DNA of 64,000 bases from an uncultured Bacteroides sp. (GTDB taxonomy: Bacteria > Bacteroidota > Bacteroidia > Bacteroidales > Bacteroidaceae), in NCBI RefSeq assembly GCF_963677715.1, contig NZ_OY782495.1:868001-932000 (forward strand), read 5' to 3'. Positions 26,122 to 35,703 of the stretch are shown piece after piece. How positions within the stretch are numbered: position 1 is the stretch's first letter; each line of letters starts with the position of its first letter. The notes beneath the pieces are model-generated. The model was not told the DNA's origin and did no database searches. It saw nothing but the letters and a program-made list of their open reading frames with translations. A program made the translations under genes and the position numbers.

Positions 26122-26934
26122 TTACTTCTTAAATGGATCGCCGTTTTTGTCTGTACTTACTACCCATCTAAAAGCATTCACAAATAGAAGATTTTGCGTA
26201 CCATCAATAAATTCTTCATCTCCATGCCCCATATTAAGATAGACCATTCTATATTTTGTGTTGGTCCACACGATAGGGAAATCTCCGAAATTAACAACAT
26301 CTTTAATTCCTAAGGGATAATTTTTGGGGGAAATGGATAGCAGTACTTCTACGTCCTTATTCTTCCTTGGATCGGGACTCCATTGATACCATTCACTGGC
26401 AGGTGCTACAAATGAGGTTGGTAAATTCCTGGTGACGGGATGTTTTGTATTGTCAACTTCAACCAGAACAGGTTGGGGGGGCCAATTATTGCAATAAAAG
26501 ACTCCGCCACCAAGGAATTTTACGAACCAAGGCCAATTTGTGTTTTTATCATTATAACCAGAGGCATGGAATCCCATCCAACCGCCCCCATTTTCCATAT
26601 ATTTCATAAATGCATCACGCTCCGGAGTGCTCATCGGATAGCCATCAAGCATTATCACCACACTATATTCTTTCAATTTTTCATAAGGGTATTTTGAAAG
26701 ATCAGTGGTTATATCCAAGACGAAGCCATCGCCGTAATTTAATTTTTTGAAAAAATTCAGGGCTTGCATAGAAAATTGCACATGAGCCTCTTCGGCCTGT
26801 TGCGTATAGTATATTAGTGCTTTAAAACGAGGCCCTTTTGCATAATTGGCCGAATATCCTCCGGATGTTTGAGCATTTAGCCAAAAGGAGCAACAGGTAA
26901 ATAGTAAAATCAAATAGATTCTAAAGACTTTCAT
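26122..26934 (-). CDS. Exported ThuA-domain protein
   Basis: The Met at 26934 is the likely start (270 residues), because it gives a proper signal peptide ending in LNAQTSG. The longer frame to 27069 would overlap the GH9 gene. The mature protein is a ThuA-like domain with FKALIYYTQQAEEAH, SVVIMLDGYP, GWMGFHASGY, HPVTRNLPTSFVAP, FPIVWTNTKYRMVYLNMGHGD and FRWVV. It closely parallels the C-terminal domain of the GH18-ThuA fusion in the same locus. ThuA proteins were first linked to trehalose utilisation and are frequent in Bacteroidetes glycan loci. The chemistry here is unknown. It follows GH9 by 34 bp, probably as one transcript. Confidence 0.85.
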   Translation of the reverse strand: MKVFRIYLILLFTCCSFWLNAQTSGGYSANYAKGPRFKALIYYTQQAEEAHVQFSMQALNFFKKLNYGDGFVLDITTDLSKYPYEKLKEYSVVIMLDGYPMSTPERDAFMKYMENGGGWMGFHASGYNDKNTNWPWFVKFLGGGVFYCNNWPPQPVLVEVDNTKHPVTRNLPTSFVAPASEWYQWSPDPRKNKDVEVLLSISPKNYPLGIKDVVNFGDFPIVWTNTKYRMVYLNMGHGDEEFIDGTQNLLFVNAFRWVVSTDKNGDPFKK

Positions 26935-26968
26935 GACGTTTATAATTTTTATTGTTAATAATTTCCTC

Positions 26969-29440
26969 TTAATATTCAGCAACGAGTGATAGCCATTTTC
27001 CAGCCGTAGTGACCCATACTTCTTTGTAACATGCATTGTTTGTTTGCGGCCAATAAGGGATATCATCATTCCCCAAGGTTCGAATACCTACCGGCATTTC
27101 TCCGGTAATTTCGCCTGATGAAAAGCTATTCATTTGCGGATAATTATGCCCTTCCCCATAAATTAATGATTGCCCGAATGGATTTTTCCCGACCATCCAG
27201 TAGAGTTGTTCTCGTCCTATGTTCAACAGTTCCTTGTCATTAAGAAACTGACCGCAGATAGCAGCCGATTTCCCTGTAGAAAGCAGGACACTGTTGTTGC
27301 CATTGAAAATACTGAACCATACAGGGAATCGTTTTACAAAGTGCTCATTATCAAGTTTGATTCCTTTATTTAATTGCGCTATATACAGCTTGCCGGCATC
27401 GGCAGGAGGCATGATGTGAAGACTGTAAAAGCTGGCAGAATCCTTATACTCTTCGGTTTGATACACACCGCTTGGTACCATTCCGTATGGTTTGGTATAT
27501 TTCATCAAACCTTTCAGATAATCTCCATATAGTTTTATGGATGCAGCCCATTTTTGATAATCCGGATGGTTCTTTTGTGTGTCACACAAAAGAGACATGG
27601 CTTGCATATAAACTTGCTCACGAGATTGATGAACGTAGTGAACAATCGATTTTCTTGATTTATCCCGATAGAAAAAGCCGCAAGTTCCATCTTTGTCATT
27701 TAGAGGTTTTGTGCATTGACAATCAAGAACAAAGCGAATGTATTCTGCGGCTATCTTTGCATAATAAGGTTTCTGTGTAAGTTTGTAGAGCATGCTGGCA
27801 GACCATGATATGGTTGCCATATATTGGCTTTCGGATGTGTTATAGCTATGCTCGTAAAGATATAAAAAGCCTCCATAACCATCTTTTTTATGTTTCTCCA
27901 TAGCAAAAGCAAAATCCTTTTCTGCTACATTGAGTAAGTACTCCTGCAACATAGGGTCACTGTCTATCGTTTCGGAAGCATAAGCTTCATAACCCGCATA
28001 TAAGAAATTATCGAATGACAGATCCTGAACACGTACTGATGAGATATCATCTATTGTATTAAAAATACCATCCTCCCAGATGAGCAACCCCATACTACTG
28101 GCACGGTATCCGTCTCCATAGCGATTTTTTAGAATAAAATTCAGCCCCCATTCCGCTTCTTCAAGTAAGCGCATGGCAAGGGGAACATTCTTCTTTTTCG
28201 CCTTATTATATGCTTCAAGAAGTGCGAATGTTACATCTCCTGTTTGTAAAGTCTGTTGTGATAAATCGCCGGCATCGTGCCAGCCGCCCGAATAAGAGAT
28301 ACTACGTCCATCGTGTTTTGAAAACAAATCGACATGACAAGTCGCATGCTTGCCCGGAACCGGATATCCGCAGCGTTGGCAAAAGATAAAGTTAAGAGCT
28401 TTCCATTGTGAATCTACCCAAATGTCTTTTCCTATCCTAATACCAGGCGTTTCCAATCTACCTATTTTTAGTTGATATTCTCCCCGGCGATTGAAGGCAG
28501 TAAAATCAATGAGTCCGAATTGCCCAATGGTGGTGGTATCATTATTGATTTTCCCCTCATAAACAACTTTTCCGTTTGTTGAATCTATTAGCTGAAAATG
28601 GTTACTATATATAGAGTAATTTGTGTTGACTATTGCTGTTTTTGGACCGTTTAACTCATAACCCGTGGTCGAATAAATTATTTTCCCATCGGAAGGTATC
28701 CATCCACTCACTTTTTCAGGATTTTCGATGGTCTGCAAGTTAATATCGTCTATATAGTAGATAGCCGAATCGCCCATGGTCATGTCTTTCCCTTTCAAAG
28801 TGGTATTGAAACTTATTTCCATTACTTTATCACGCTGGTATTCGGCTATTTCGAGAAAACAGTGATTCCATGTTTTATTAACCAGATTGATCAGATGTGA
28901 ACCGCTTGGTTCATTATATCCTTTTTCTATGGTGGTATTATCATTTACGAATGTCAGATTCATATTTACTACACGCGTTCCGTCACAGTCCGGATAAATA
29001 TAGAACTCTATCCGGTTATATTTTTCCAAGTTGCTACCCTTCAGGCTATAGGTCACGCAGCTGTTTCCATATGTGGCATAATCAGGATCGGATTTGGAGC
29101 CGACAGCTCTTTTTCCCGTACTGGTAGGAAATTGTAATTTAATGCTTCCGTTTCCGGAAATTGTCTTTTCTACGCTTAAAGACATGCTCCCAATTCCGGA
29201 ATGGCTCCATCCTTCCATACTTTTAGGCTTGGTCAGAGGGACGCTTCGTATCACCTTTTTTTTCCAGCCGTTTGCTTCGAATGAATTGGCTGTGTCCAGT
29301 GGCAATGGTTGGTGAATCAATCCGCTTTTATAAAGTTGTTTTTCAAATTTAGCATTCTGACTAAGTAATGTTTGCCCACTAACGGACATATTATTTAAAA
29401 TAGAGAGAAATAAGAGGAGCTGTGTTATTCTTCTAATCAT
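26969..29440 (-). CDS. GH9 glycoside hydrolase
   Basis: The start is taken at the Met at 29440 (823 residues), which opens a signal peptide; the upstream 14 residues are polar. An N-terminal region (about 30-230) resembles a carbohydrate-binding or jelly-roll module and is followed by a CelD_N-type Ig domain (about 235-330). The (alpha/alpha)6 GH9 domain starts near residue 345 with RCGYPVPGKHATCH and GGWHDAGDL (catalytic-site D389 and D392). It contains NPFGQSLIYGEGHNYPQ near the end. GH9 includes endoglucanases but also exo-beta-glucosaminidases of chitin-degrading Vibrionaceae. The GH18/ROK/DUF5009 context makes the latter worth testing. Its own promoter must lie in 29441-29651. Confidence 0.85.
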   Translation of the reverse strand: MIRRITQLLLFLSILNNMSVSGQTLLSQNAKFEKQLYKSGLIHQPLPLDTANSFEANGWKKKVIRSVPLTKPKSMEGWSHSGIGSMSLSVEKTISGNGSIKLQFPTSTGKRAVGSKSDPDYATYGNSCVTYSLKGSNLEKYNRIEFYIYPDCDGTRVVNMNLTFVNDNTTIEKGYNEPSGSHLINLVNKTWNHCFLEIAEYQRDKVMEISFNTTLKGKDMTMGDSAIYYIDDINLQTIENPEKVSGWIPSDGKIIYSTTGYELNGPKTAIVNTNYSIYSNHFQLIDSTNGKVVYEGKINNDTTTIGQFGLIDFTAFNRRGEYQLKIGRLETPGIRIGKDIWVDSQWKALNFIFCQRCGYPVPGKHATCHVDLFSKHDGRSISYSGGWHDAGDLSQQTLQTGDVTFALLEAYNKAKKKNVPLAMRLLEEAEWGLNFILKNRYGDGYRASSMGLLIWEDGIFNTIDDISSVRVQDLSFDNFLYAGYEAYASETIDSDPMLQEYLLNVAEKDFAFAMEKHKKDGYGGFLYLYEHSYNTSESQYMATISWSASMLYKLTQKPYYAKIAAEYIRFVLDCQCTKPLNDKDGTCGFFYRDKSRKSIVHYVHQSREQVYMQAMSLLCDTQKNHPDYQKWAASIKLYGDYLKGLMKYTKPYGMVPSGVYQTEEYKDSASFYSLHIMPPADAGKLYIAQLNKGIKLDNEHFVKRFPVWFSIFNGNNSVLLSTGKSAAICGQFLNDKELLNIGREQLYWMVGKNPFGQSLIYGEGHNYPQMNSFSSGEITGEMPVGIRTLGNDDIPYWPQTNNACYKEVWVTTAGKWLSLVAEY

Positions 29441-29651
29441 ATTAATTGAAATAGATTTATTACGGTCTTTAAAGTTTAACAATAATAGGTATTAGTTGGG
29501 TACTAAAGGTTTAATAATTGCCACAAAATCTTTAAAAACTATCATTTTGACGAAAAATGATAATATATCTACTTTGGTGAGCATATTTAAACCATAACGG
29601 GTATTAAAAAAAGAAGATATCAACCTTGATTCCCTAGCAAAAACAGGTATA

Positions 29652-29697
29652 TAAAACAAAAAAGCAATTAGGAACACTAATTGCTTTTTTGTTTTAT
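29652..29697 (-). terminator. Terminator at the end of the PUL 2 operon
   Basis: AAAACAAAAAAGCAATTAG and CTAATTGCTTTTTTGTTTT form a perfect 19-bp stem with a 5-base loop, with T-rich flanks in both directions. It lies 14 bp after the DUF4302 stop and marks the boundary between PUL 2 and PUL 1. Confidence 0.9.
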
Positions 29698-29710
29698 AAT
29701 ATATGATTAA

Positions 29711-30934
29711 TTATTTCTGAATTTTAAACCAACTGTCTGTTGTCGGACTCAGGAAGTAGATATAATCAGTAGATCCATCTGACTCTCTCACCAGATAAAG
29801 TCCATCTTCATCAAACCAAGCAGCTAAAAATTTAGCTAAATGAATATTTGCTTCGCTTATCGATTTTAAATCCCCCCCATAAGGCATATATCCATCTGAT
29901 CTAGTAAAGTAGACACGATCCAATTCCCCTTTAATAAGTGGATCGTTATCTTTCATACTATCAAAAAATAAATACCAGAAAGAGTCAGCACCGGAGGGAC
30001 AAAACACAAGCGGCCTTTTTGTACGATCAGATATTTCCACATCTCCAAGACTACTCCAGCCCAACTCATCAAACAATTCATCTTTTGCGTCACCAAGATT
30101 ATTGTTTTTGCTTATTTTATACGTCTTATAAGATGTACCATTAAAATAATCCACCACATCTTTATTAGAAGTCACCGTCAGTCCATCCACTCCTTCTAAT
30201 GCAGCAAAACCATCTCCTCTGCTATTGTAGGTTAGTTTCGACACGCTTTGTCCTTCCAACGTAATGCCGCTAAAAGTAAAAGTGCCTCCATCAATATTCA
30301 ATGAAGATTCCTGATGAATAGCCAGACGGTTTTCAAGAGTAATGAAACGTATCATATTATCAGAAGTAGAAATGGCATAATGAGCCACGAATCTATCATT
30401 CGCATCACGAATAACCCCATTCAAAAAACCATTGTTTTTCATGCTCAATAACAAAGATTTCGATTCTATCTGACTTTTTATTTCCGCTGCTGAAACCGCT
30501 ACCAGATCCATTTCATCACCATTTTTTTTACCCTTACAGGTAATTTTCGAATCAGAGACAGCCGACACCAGATAAGTATCTTCTGAATCATCGTCTCCTA
30601 AAGAAGACAAATGTCCGCCACCTTCAATCGTCAAAAGCACCAAATTGTCCCCTTCCGAATTAAAACGGTAAGTTGTATAGACGGTTTCATCCAGAATTGT
30701 ATAATCAGAGTTTGCAGCAACTGTCCCATCTTCCGAAAATTGGAAGTAGAAATCGTGCCCCTTATAATTAAGTTTCCAACCATCGGAAGCACACAAAGCG
30801 CTTTTTACCTCGGAAGGTTTCAGGCGGTCCGGATTCGGGATTCCTTCTGACTCCCAGTCTTTCCAAACATCAGTCATGCCGCAGCTATAAAGAGCCAGGC
30901 AAAGCGTAATCAATACATAGGTTAGCTTTCTCAT
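29711..30934 (-). CDS. DUF4302-like lipoprotein
   Basis: This 407-residue protein has a lipoprotein signal (LYSCGMTD). The N-terminal sequence around PDRLKPSEVKSALCASDGWKL is recognisable as the start of Bacteroides DUF4302 proteins. The rest is beta-rich with no catalytic motif I can name. It is the last gene of the PUL 2 run, after the calpain-like protease, and is followed immediately by a strong terminator. DUF4302 proteins are usually found as PUL-associated or adhesin-like surface lipoproteins of unknown role. A ligand-binding or protease-accessory role is a guess. Confidence 0.65.
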   Translation of the reverse strand: MRKLTYVLITLCLALYSCGMTDVWKDWESEGIPNPDRLKPSEVKSALCASDGWKLNYKGHDFYFQFSEDGTVAANSDYTILDETVYTTYRFNSEGDNLVLLTIEGGGHLSSLGDDDSEDTYLVSAVSDSKITCKGKKNGDEMDLVAVSAAEIKSQIESKSLLLSMKNNGFLNGVIRDANDRFVAHYAISTSDNMIRFITLENRLAIHQESSLNIDGGTFTFSGITLEGQSVSKLTYNSRGDGFAALEGVDGLTVTSNKDVVDYFNGTSYKTYKISKNNNLGDAKDELFDELGWSSLGDVEISDRTKRPLVFCPSGADSFWYLFFDSMKDNDPLIKGELDRVYFTRSDGYMPYGGDLKSISEANIHLAKFLAAWFDEDGLYLVRESDGSTDYIYFLSPTTDSWFKIQK

Positions 30935-30984
30935 AACAAATCATTTTAATTAAGTATACTGAAATACGTTATTCCATTCATTTT

Positions 30985-32463
30985 TCAAAACACAGGAGGT
31001 ACATACGGTTGAAGCGTACTCAATCCCGAATCGGCCGCCTTTCCCGGATCGATGATCCGAAGGTCTATAATAGGAGGAACGACTCCATCATCCGAGATAT
31101 TCAAGACACCATCTTCTTTCCCATCGCTGCTTCCTGGACTAGTACCCCATGGATTACGCATGGAAAACAGAGCTGTCGCATCTGTAGAATACATTAAGGT
31201 ATAAGCGTGTCCTGTAACGGTTCTATAACTGCCAACCGACACATCAGCTGTTGTAAATCCTCCCACAACAATTTTTCCTTGGGAAAGAGAAACATCTACG
31301 GCGCGAGCCAGTTGTTCCGGCGTCAGTTTACCAGGAGCAAAAGCAAAACTGCTGCCATTTCCTGTAAAGAGAGGAGCTACATGTTCGCTACCGATTCCGC
31401 CAATATCCGGATTTACCTGATAGATATAATTCCACTTCATAACCGCCTTTTCAAGAATGGTTGCCCAAGTAATCTGGTTGTTCTTACCCGATGCCGCTCC
31501 TATATTTCCATTACTATCTGCCAGGAACTTGGAAGATACGGTTACTTCTATGGACTCTCCCTGAGGGTCGAACATGGCAACAGTATAAGTTTGGTTACCA
31601 TTATCTTGAATAATAGACTTAATAAAGTTTGGATACATGTATGCCATCGAAGCAAAAATGGCCAATGCCGAACAGTCACCAATACCATGTTGATTGACAT
31701 CTGCAGGTTTCGGCGTTCCGTAAGGATAAAGATTTTCTACGATAAAGTTTGTCAGATGCAAACTGGAATTAGAAGTCAGTTCGCTAGGTTCATTCTCCGC
31801 ATTCTTCAGCCATGTGCGGTCCGCCTCTGTCGTCACATGCTTATTGGCATAATGGTTTCCCATCGGGGTTGACGCATCGTAAGTATCTCCACTAGAAAAT
31901 TCCATCAAATCATTAATATTGGTCGGAACATTTCCTTCCAACGTCCATTCTGCAATCTGGGTAGAAGTTCCGCCGCCGTTACTTTCTATAGCCAATTTAT
32001 AGTACTTGTATGCCGTTCCATTTTCAAACTGATACGCCTTCTTTTCTTGTCTTCCCGAAAAAGCCTGATCTGACTGCTTGTCCAGCGGAATCCATATATT
32101 ATTATCATTTGATCCGTAGAAAGTCCATGATTTCGGATCTTTTTCCGAAGCATCACTGGCTGAGGTCAGCGTGTAATAGTTGACCGCAATGTTCTTATTA
32201 CCATTCCACACAATATAAAATTTGCTGTGCGGCGTTACATAATTGGTGTTTACATCGTTATCAACAATCTTACGAATATCCGATTCCGCAGGAGAATCCG
32301 AATATTGAGAAATAATCAGACCGCTAGAAGGCATATTCTGATTATCTTCCTCCAGCACCCAATAAAGAAAAGTGGAGGGCCCAGTTTCATCGCTGTCATC
32401 CGAGCAACCGGAAAAAAATCCAAGAGGAAGCAACAAGGCTGAACAGACAACTATTTTTTTCAT
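30985..32463 (-). CDS. Calpain-like (family C2) cysteine protease lipoprotein with discoidin domain
   Basis: The start at 32463 (492 residues) gives a clean lipoprotein signal with lipobox FSGC followed by an acidic SDDSDE stretch, like a Bacteroidetes surface-export signal. Residues about 40-175 form an F5/8 type C (discoidin) domain (SWTFYGSNDNNIW, YKYYKLAIES, EWTLEGNVP). Residues about 225-475 form a calpain-type papain fold with GIGDCSALAIFASMAY (C264), GHAYTLM (H419) and MRNPWG (N437). The spacing matches the Cys-His-Asn triad of calpains. Calpain-like proteases are rare in bacteria; Tpr of Porphyromonas gingivalis is a known case. It follows the third GH92, suggesting surface proteolysis of a glycoprotein substrate. 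Confidence 0.8.
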   Translation of the reverse strand: MKKIVVCSALLLPLGFFSGCSDDSDETGPSTFLYWVLEEDNQNMPSSGLIISQYSDSPAESDIRKIVDNDVNTNYVTPHSKFYIVWNGNKNIAVNYYTLTSASDASEKDPKSWTFYGSNDNNIWIPLDKQSDQAFSGRQEKKAYQFENGTAYKYYKLAIESNGGGTSTQIAEWTLEGNVPTNINDLMEFSSGDTYDASTPMGNHYANKHVTTEADRTWLKNAENEPSELTSNSSLHLTNFIVENLYPYGTPKPADVNQHGIGDCSALAIFASMAYMYPNFIKSIIQDNGNQTYTVAMFDPQGESIEVTVSSKFLADSNGNIGAASGKNNQITWATILEKAVMKWNYIYQVNPDIGGIGSEHVAPLFTGNGSSFAFAPGKLTPEQLARAVDVSLSQGKIVVGGFTTADVSVGSYRTVTGHAYTLMYSTDATALFSMRNPWGTSPGSSDGKEDGVLNISDDGVVPPIIDLRIIDPGKAADSGLSTLQPYVPPVF

Positions 32464-32569
32464 ATTTGCCATCCAAGAGCCTCTGGTCAATCGTTTTTTT
32501 ACCATAGATAAATTTACGTGATTCATCTTTTATTGAATTAAAGTTATTAAAATAGGTTTACTATTATCT

Positions 32570-34894
32570 CTAAGGCCGTTGATATTTCATCGTCTTTCCC
32601 GGCAATGACAACGAAGGAGCTACCGCTTTATCTGATACGGCCCGTTTGTAATTCGGCCTGCTGCTCATAACAAAGCGAAGTTTTACTCCATCCCGAACGT
32701 TATCATACGTCAAATAAGATTTATCGTATTTCTTACCGTTAACGTATAATTCTTTTACATATATATTTTTTGGCGACCAATTGTCCGCTGTCATTTCAAT
32801 ATCTTTTCCATTGCTCATCCGGACGGTAATCGCTTTCACGCAAGGAGAACCAATGTTATAAATATTGCTGGATGGAGCAATCGGGTAGAATCCGATACAG
32901 TTGAACATATACCAAGCTGACATCTGTCCGCAATCATCATTACCGCTCAACGCATCCGGCGTATTGCCATAAAAACGGTCGGCAATCGTCCTTATCCATT
33001 TCTGGCATTTCCAAGGCTCCTTCAGGTAATTATAAAGATAGGCTATATGATGACAAGGTTCGTTCCCGTGCCAATAAGCTCCAATACGTCCTTGAATGTC
33101 ATGCGCTCCAGGGATATCCTCCGGCAATTCAACCGTAAAAAGTTCGTCCAGCCGTTGGCGGAACAACTCTTCACCAACCTCATTGATATATCCCTGCACA
33201 TCTTGGGGGACATACCAGGTATATTGCACTGTGAATCCTTCCGTAATATCTCCCCAGCCGTTCACAGAACCCGGTCCCTGATAGGCTATCGGGCTAAATG
33301 GTGTCCGCCAGTTACCTTTACTGTCCCGTCCGCGCATATATTTCGTTTCCGGATCAATCAAAGTCTGATAAGAAAGCGACCGATTTAGAAAATACCGATA
33401 ATCAGCTTCTTTCCCCAACTTACCAGCTGCCTGTGCGATACTATAGTCATCATACGCATATTCCAGTGTTTTGGAAACTGACTCCGATTCCTTATCGAAA
33501 GGTACATATCCCATCGAACGGTATTCTGGTAAACAGTCGTAGTTCGGATTCATCGCCGTTGTTTTCATCGCCTGGTAGGCACGCTCATAATCAAAACCCT
33601 TCACTCCTTTTACAATCATATCCGCCAGCACAGACACCGCATGATAACCAATCATGCACCAAGTCTCATTGGCATAAAATGACCAAACAGGAAGCATTTT
33701 CTCAACACTCTTATCATAATGGGCCAACATAGAATTTGCGACATCCGCATTCACCTTCTGCTGAACCAGATTGAACCAAGGATGTAATGCCCGATACGTA
33801 TCCCATAGAGAGAAAGCCGTATAATTCGTAAATCCTTCCGCTTTCTCTATATTCTTATCCAGCCCCCGGAAACTCCCGTCGGAATCCTGAAAGATAAACG
33901 GATGCAATGCCGCATGATAAGCCGATGTATAAAACGTTTCTTTTGTTTTCCGGTCGGCAGTCAGCACATATTTACCCAACTCTTCTTCCCAAAGAGCTTC
34001 CCCTTTACTTTTCAAAGCATTAAAGGTCATGCCGTCCAACTCTTTTATATTCCTCATTGCACCATCCGTGCTCACACCAGAAATAGCTGTCTTCACAATC
34101 ACTTCTTCTCCCTCGTGGGTATCAAAAGAGATACAAACCATCAAGTTTTTCCCCCAAGCCTCGTGGCTACTTCTGAAACGAGAGGTATTGTAAATCACCG
34201 GCTTCTTGTCCTGCATAAAGCGTAGGCCGGTCAGTTTCTTCGAGAAAGTTGCCGCAAAATAAACGTGTCGTTCCGGCCCCCAACCTTTCACCAACTTATA
34301 GCCGGTAAGGGTAGAATCATTCAACATCCGTAAGTTTGACCATTCGCAAGACTGCCACAGCGTATGATCCATGTCTATCAATATAAATGCTTTCTCAGCC
34401 TTCGGATAAGTGAAACGGAACATACCGCTACGTACTCCGGAGGTCATTTCCGCCTTTACACCATAATCTGCCAGCTCCACCGCATAATAATTGGGAGACG
34501 CCCATTCTTTCTCGTGCGAATAACGGGAACAATAGCCCTTATCCGGTTCCTCCTGCGTGCCAGGATCCAGTTTCATCTCTCCCGTGCCCGGCATAAACAG
34601 AAAGTCTCCCAAATCGGGAATCCCCGTTCCGCTTAAATGCGTCAAGCTAAATCCAAGCAGAGTAGTATGTGCATACTTATATCCAGAAGCGGCATCATAG
34701 AATTTACAATCCGTATCCGGACTGATCTGTATTCCGCCAAATGGAATTTGAGCACCCGGATAGACATTTCCATAACCATCCGTTCCCACGAAAGGATTCA
34801 CATAATTTGTCAATTTCCCGGTTTGGGCCATGCCTGGCAAAAAGACCAGACATAACAAAACCAGAATAAAACTTCTACCTATTCTCATCATCAT
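32570..34894 (-). CDS. GH92 alpha-mannosidase (third of three)
   Basis: This 774-residue protein has a signal peptide ending near PGMAQ. It shows the full GH92 pattern: YVNPFVGTDGYGNVYPGA, SLTHLSGTGIPDLGD, FSLWDTYRALHPW, TLEYAYDDYSIA, the acid motif HGNEPCHH (E612) and the base motif GNDDCGQMSAWYMF. GH92 enzymes are calcium-dependent inverting exo-alpha-mannosidases. HGNEP with GNDDCGQ is typical of those cleaving alpha-1,2 and related linkages. It starts 5 bp after the BSP peptidase gene, so the genes are tightly coupled. The linkage preference cannot be read off the sequence. Confidence 0.93.
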   Translation of the reverse strand: MMMRIGRSFILVLLCLVFLPGMAQTGKLTNYVNPFVGTDGYGNVYPGAQIPFGGIQISPDTDCKFYDAASGYKYAHTTLLGFSLTHLSGTGIPDLGDFLFMPGTGEMKLDPGTQEEPDKGYCSRYSHEKEWASPNYYAVELADYGVKAEMTSGVRSGMFRFTYPKAEKAFILIDMDHTLWQSCEWSNLRMLNDSTLTGYKLVKGWGPERHVYFAATFSKKLTGLRFMQDKKPVIYNTSRFRSSHEAWGKNLMVCISFDTHEGEEVIVKTAISGVSTDGAMRNIKELDGMTFNALKSKGEALWEEELGKYVLTADRKTKETFYTSAYHAALHPFIFQDSDGSFRGLDKNIEKAEGFTNYTAFSLWDTYRALHPWFNLVQQKVNADVANSMLAHYDKSVEKMLPVWSFYANETWCMIGYHAVSVLADMIVKGVKGFDYERAYQAMKTTAMNPNYDCLPEYRSMGYVPFDKESESVSKTLEYAYDDYSIAQAAGKLGKEADYRYFLNRSLSYQTLIDPETKYMRGRDSKGNWRTPFSPIAYQGPGSVNGWGDITEGFTVQYTWYVPQDVQGYINEVGEELFRQRLDELFTVELPEDIPGAHDIQGRIGAYWHGNEPCHHIAYLYNYLKEPWKCQKWIRTIADRFYGNTPDALSGNDDCGQMSAWYMFNCIGFYPIAPSSNIYNIGSPCVKAITVRMSNGKDIEMTADNWSPKNIYVKELYVNGKKYDKSYLTYDNVRDGVKLRFVMSSRPNYKRAVSDKAVAPSLSLPGKTMKYQRP

Positions 34895-34899
34895 TTATT

Positions 34900-35691
34900 T
34901 TATGCTTGCACATCCCCCACGGCCACTTGATATTCGTGCCACAGATCGTCGACATTATATTCTTTTCCCAATACATGCTTAATGGCTCCATCAAATGACC
35001 ATGGAATCACTTCCAAAGTGCTTCGGTTGAATTTACGCAAAAACTCCGGATCCTTATGATCGCGTAACCAAACAAGGAAATATCCCGTTGTACGATAGCC
35101 ATCCATATAATTTCCGCCTTTCGGACGGGCATTCGGGCCGAAACCACCGTTAGCTACCCGCACAGCATCCGCCATTCCTTCAATAAAAGCCCAAAACGAC
35201 CGGCTAGTTCCGTAAGAACCTATTCCTTGCGGCTCTAGCTGGTAGGCATGTGTCAATTCGTGCAGCAATACCCCCCTCGTTTCAAAAAATAATTTGGCCG
35301 TATCATTCTCTGCAAACGATTTTTCAATATGCCTCGTACTATAAAAAATAGTAATATCTCCGTGGTCGCCACCTTTTGCCGAAATTCCTTCAATATTCTC
35401 CAACGTATAATGAATCTTACTAACAGGCGGAATACTATCTTCCGGCGAATCATAGAGCGTAGACAACACCGTACGCGCCTGCTCTTTAATATACGATTCC
35501 GCATCCGGAATGATTCGGTGATAAATGTCCGATCCCTTCGTTTCCGGTGCTTTATCTTCAAACAATACAGTTCCTACAGAATAATGCTCCCAAACGTAGG
35601 GTGCAACTTCACCCTGCCCTTTGATGCTTGCAGAACAAGCACCCATGCCCGTCAACAGACAAATAGCATATAGTAAATACTTTTTTTTCAT
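34900..35691 (-). CDS. Basic secretory protein (BSP)-type zinc metallopeptidase lipoprotein
   Basis: This 263-residue lipoprotein (lipobox MGAC) contains the zinc-binding HELTHAYQ motif (HExxH), followed by FWAFIEGMADAVR and GYRTTGYFLVWL, the conserved features of plant basic secretory proteins and their bacterial relatives. The glutamate and aspartate in IEGMAD are candidates for the third metal ligand. It lies between two GH92 genes with gaps of 12 and 5 bp, so it belongs to the mannosidase operon. Lipidation suggests an outer-membrane, possibly surface, location. BSP proteins are predicted peptidases; activity of this one is inferred. Confidence 0.8.
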   Translation of the reverse strand: MKKKYLLYAICLLTGMGACSASIKGQGEVAPYVWEHYSVGTVLFEDKAPETKGSDIYHRIIPDAESYIKEQARTVLSTLYDSPEDSIPPVSKIHYTLENIEGISAKGGDHGDITIFYSTRHIEKSFAENDTAKLFFETRGVLLHELTHAYQLEPQGIGSYGTSRSFWAFIEGMADAVRVANGGFGPNARPKGGNYMDGYRTTGYFLVWLRDHKDPEFLRKFNRSTLEVIPWSFDGAIKHVLGKEYNVDDLWHEYQVAVGDVQA

Positions 35692-35703
35692 ATTTTTCAG
35701 TTA

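Noticed and set aside
26935-27069. 45-residue N-terminal extension of the ThuA protein
   Set aside because: It would overlap the GH9 coding end and precede a clean signal peptide beginning at 26934.
29492-29677. 61-residue minus-strand open frame
   Set aside because: It runs into the PUL 2 terminator and has low-complexity hydrophobic content.
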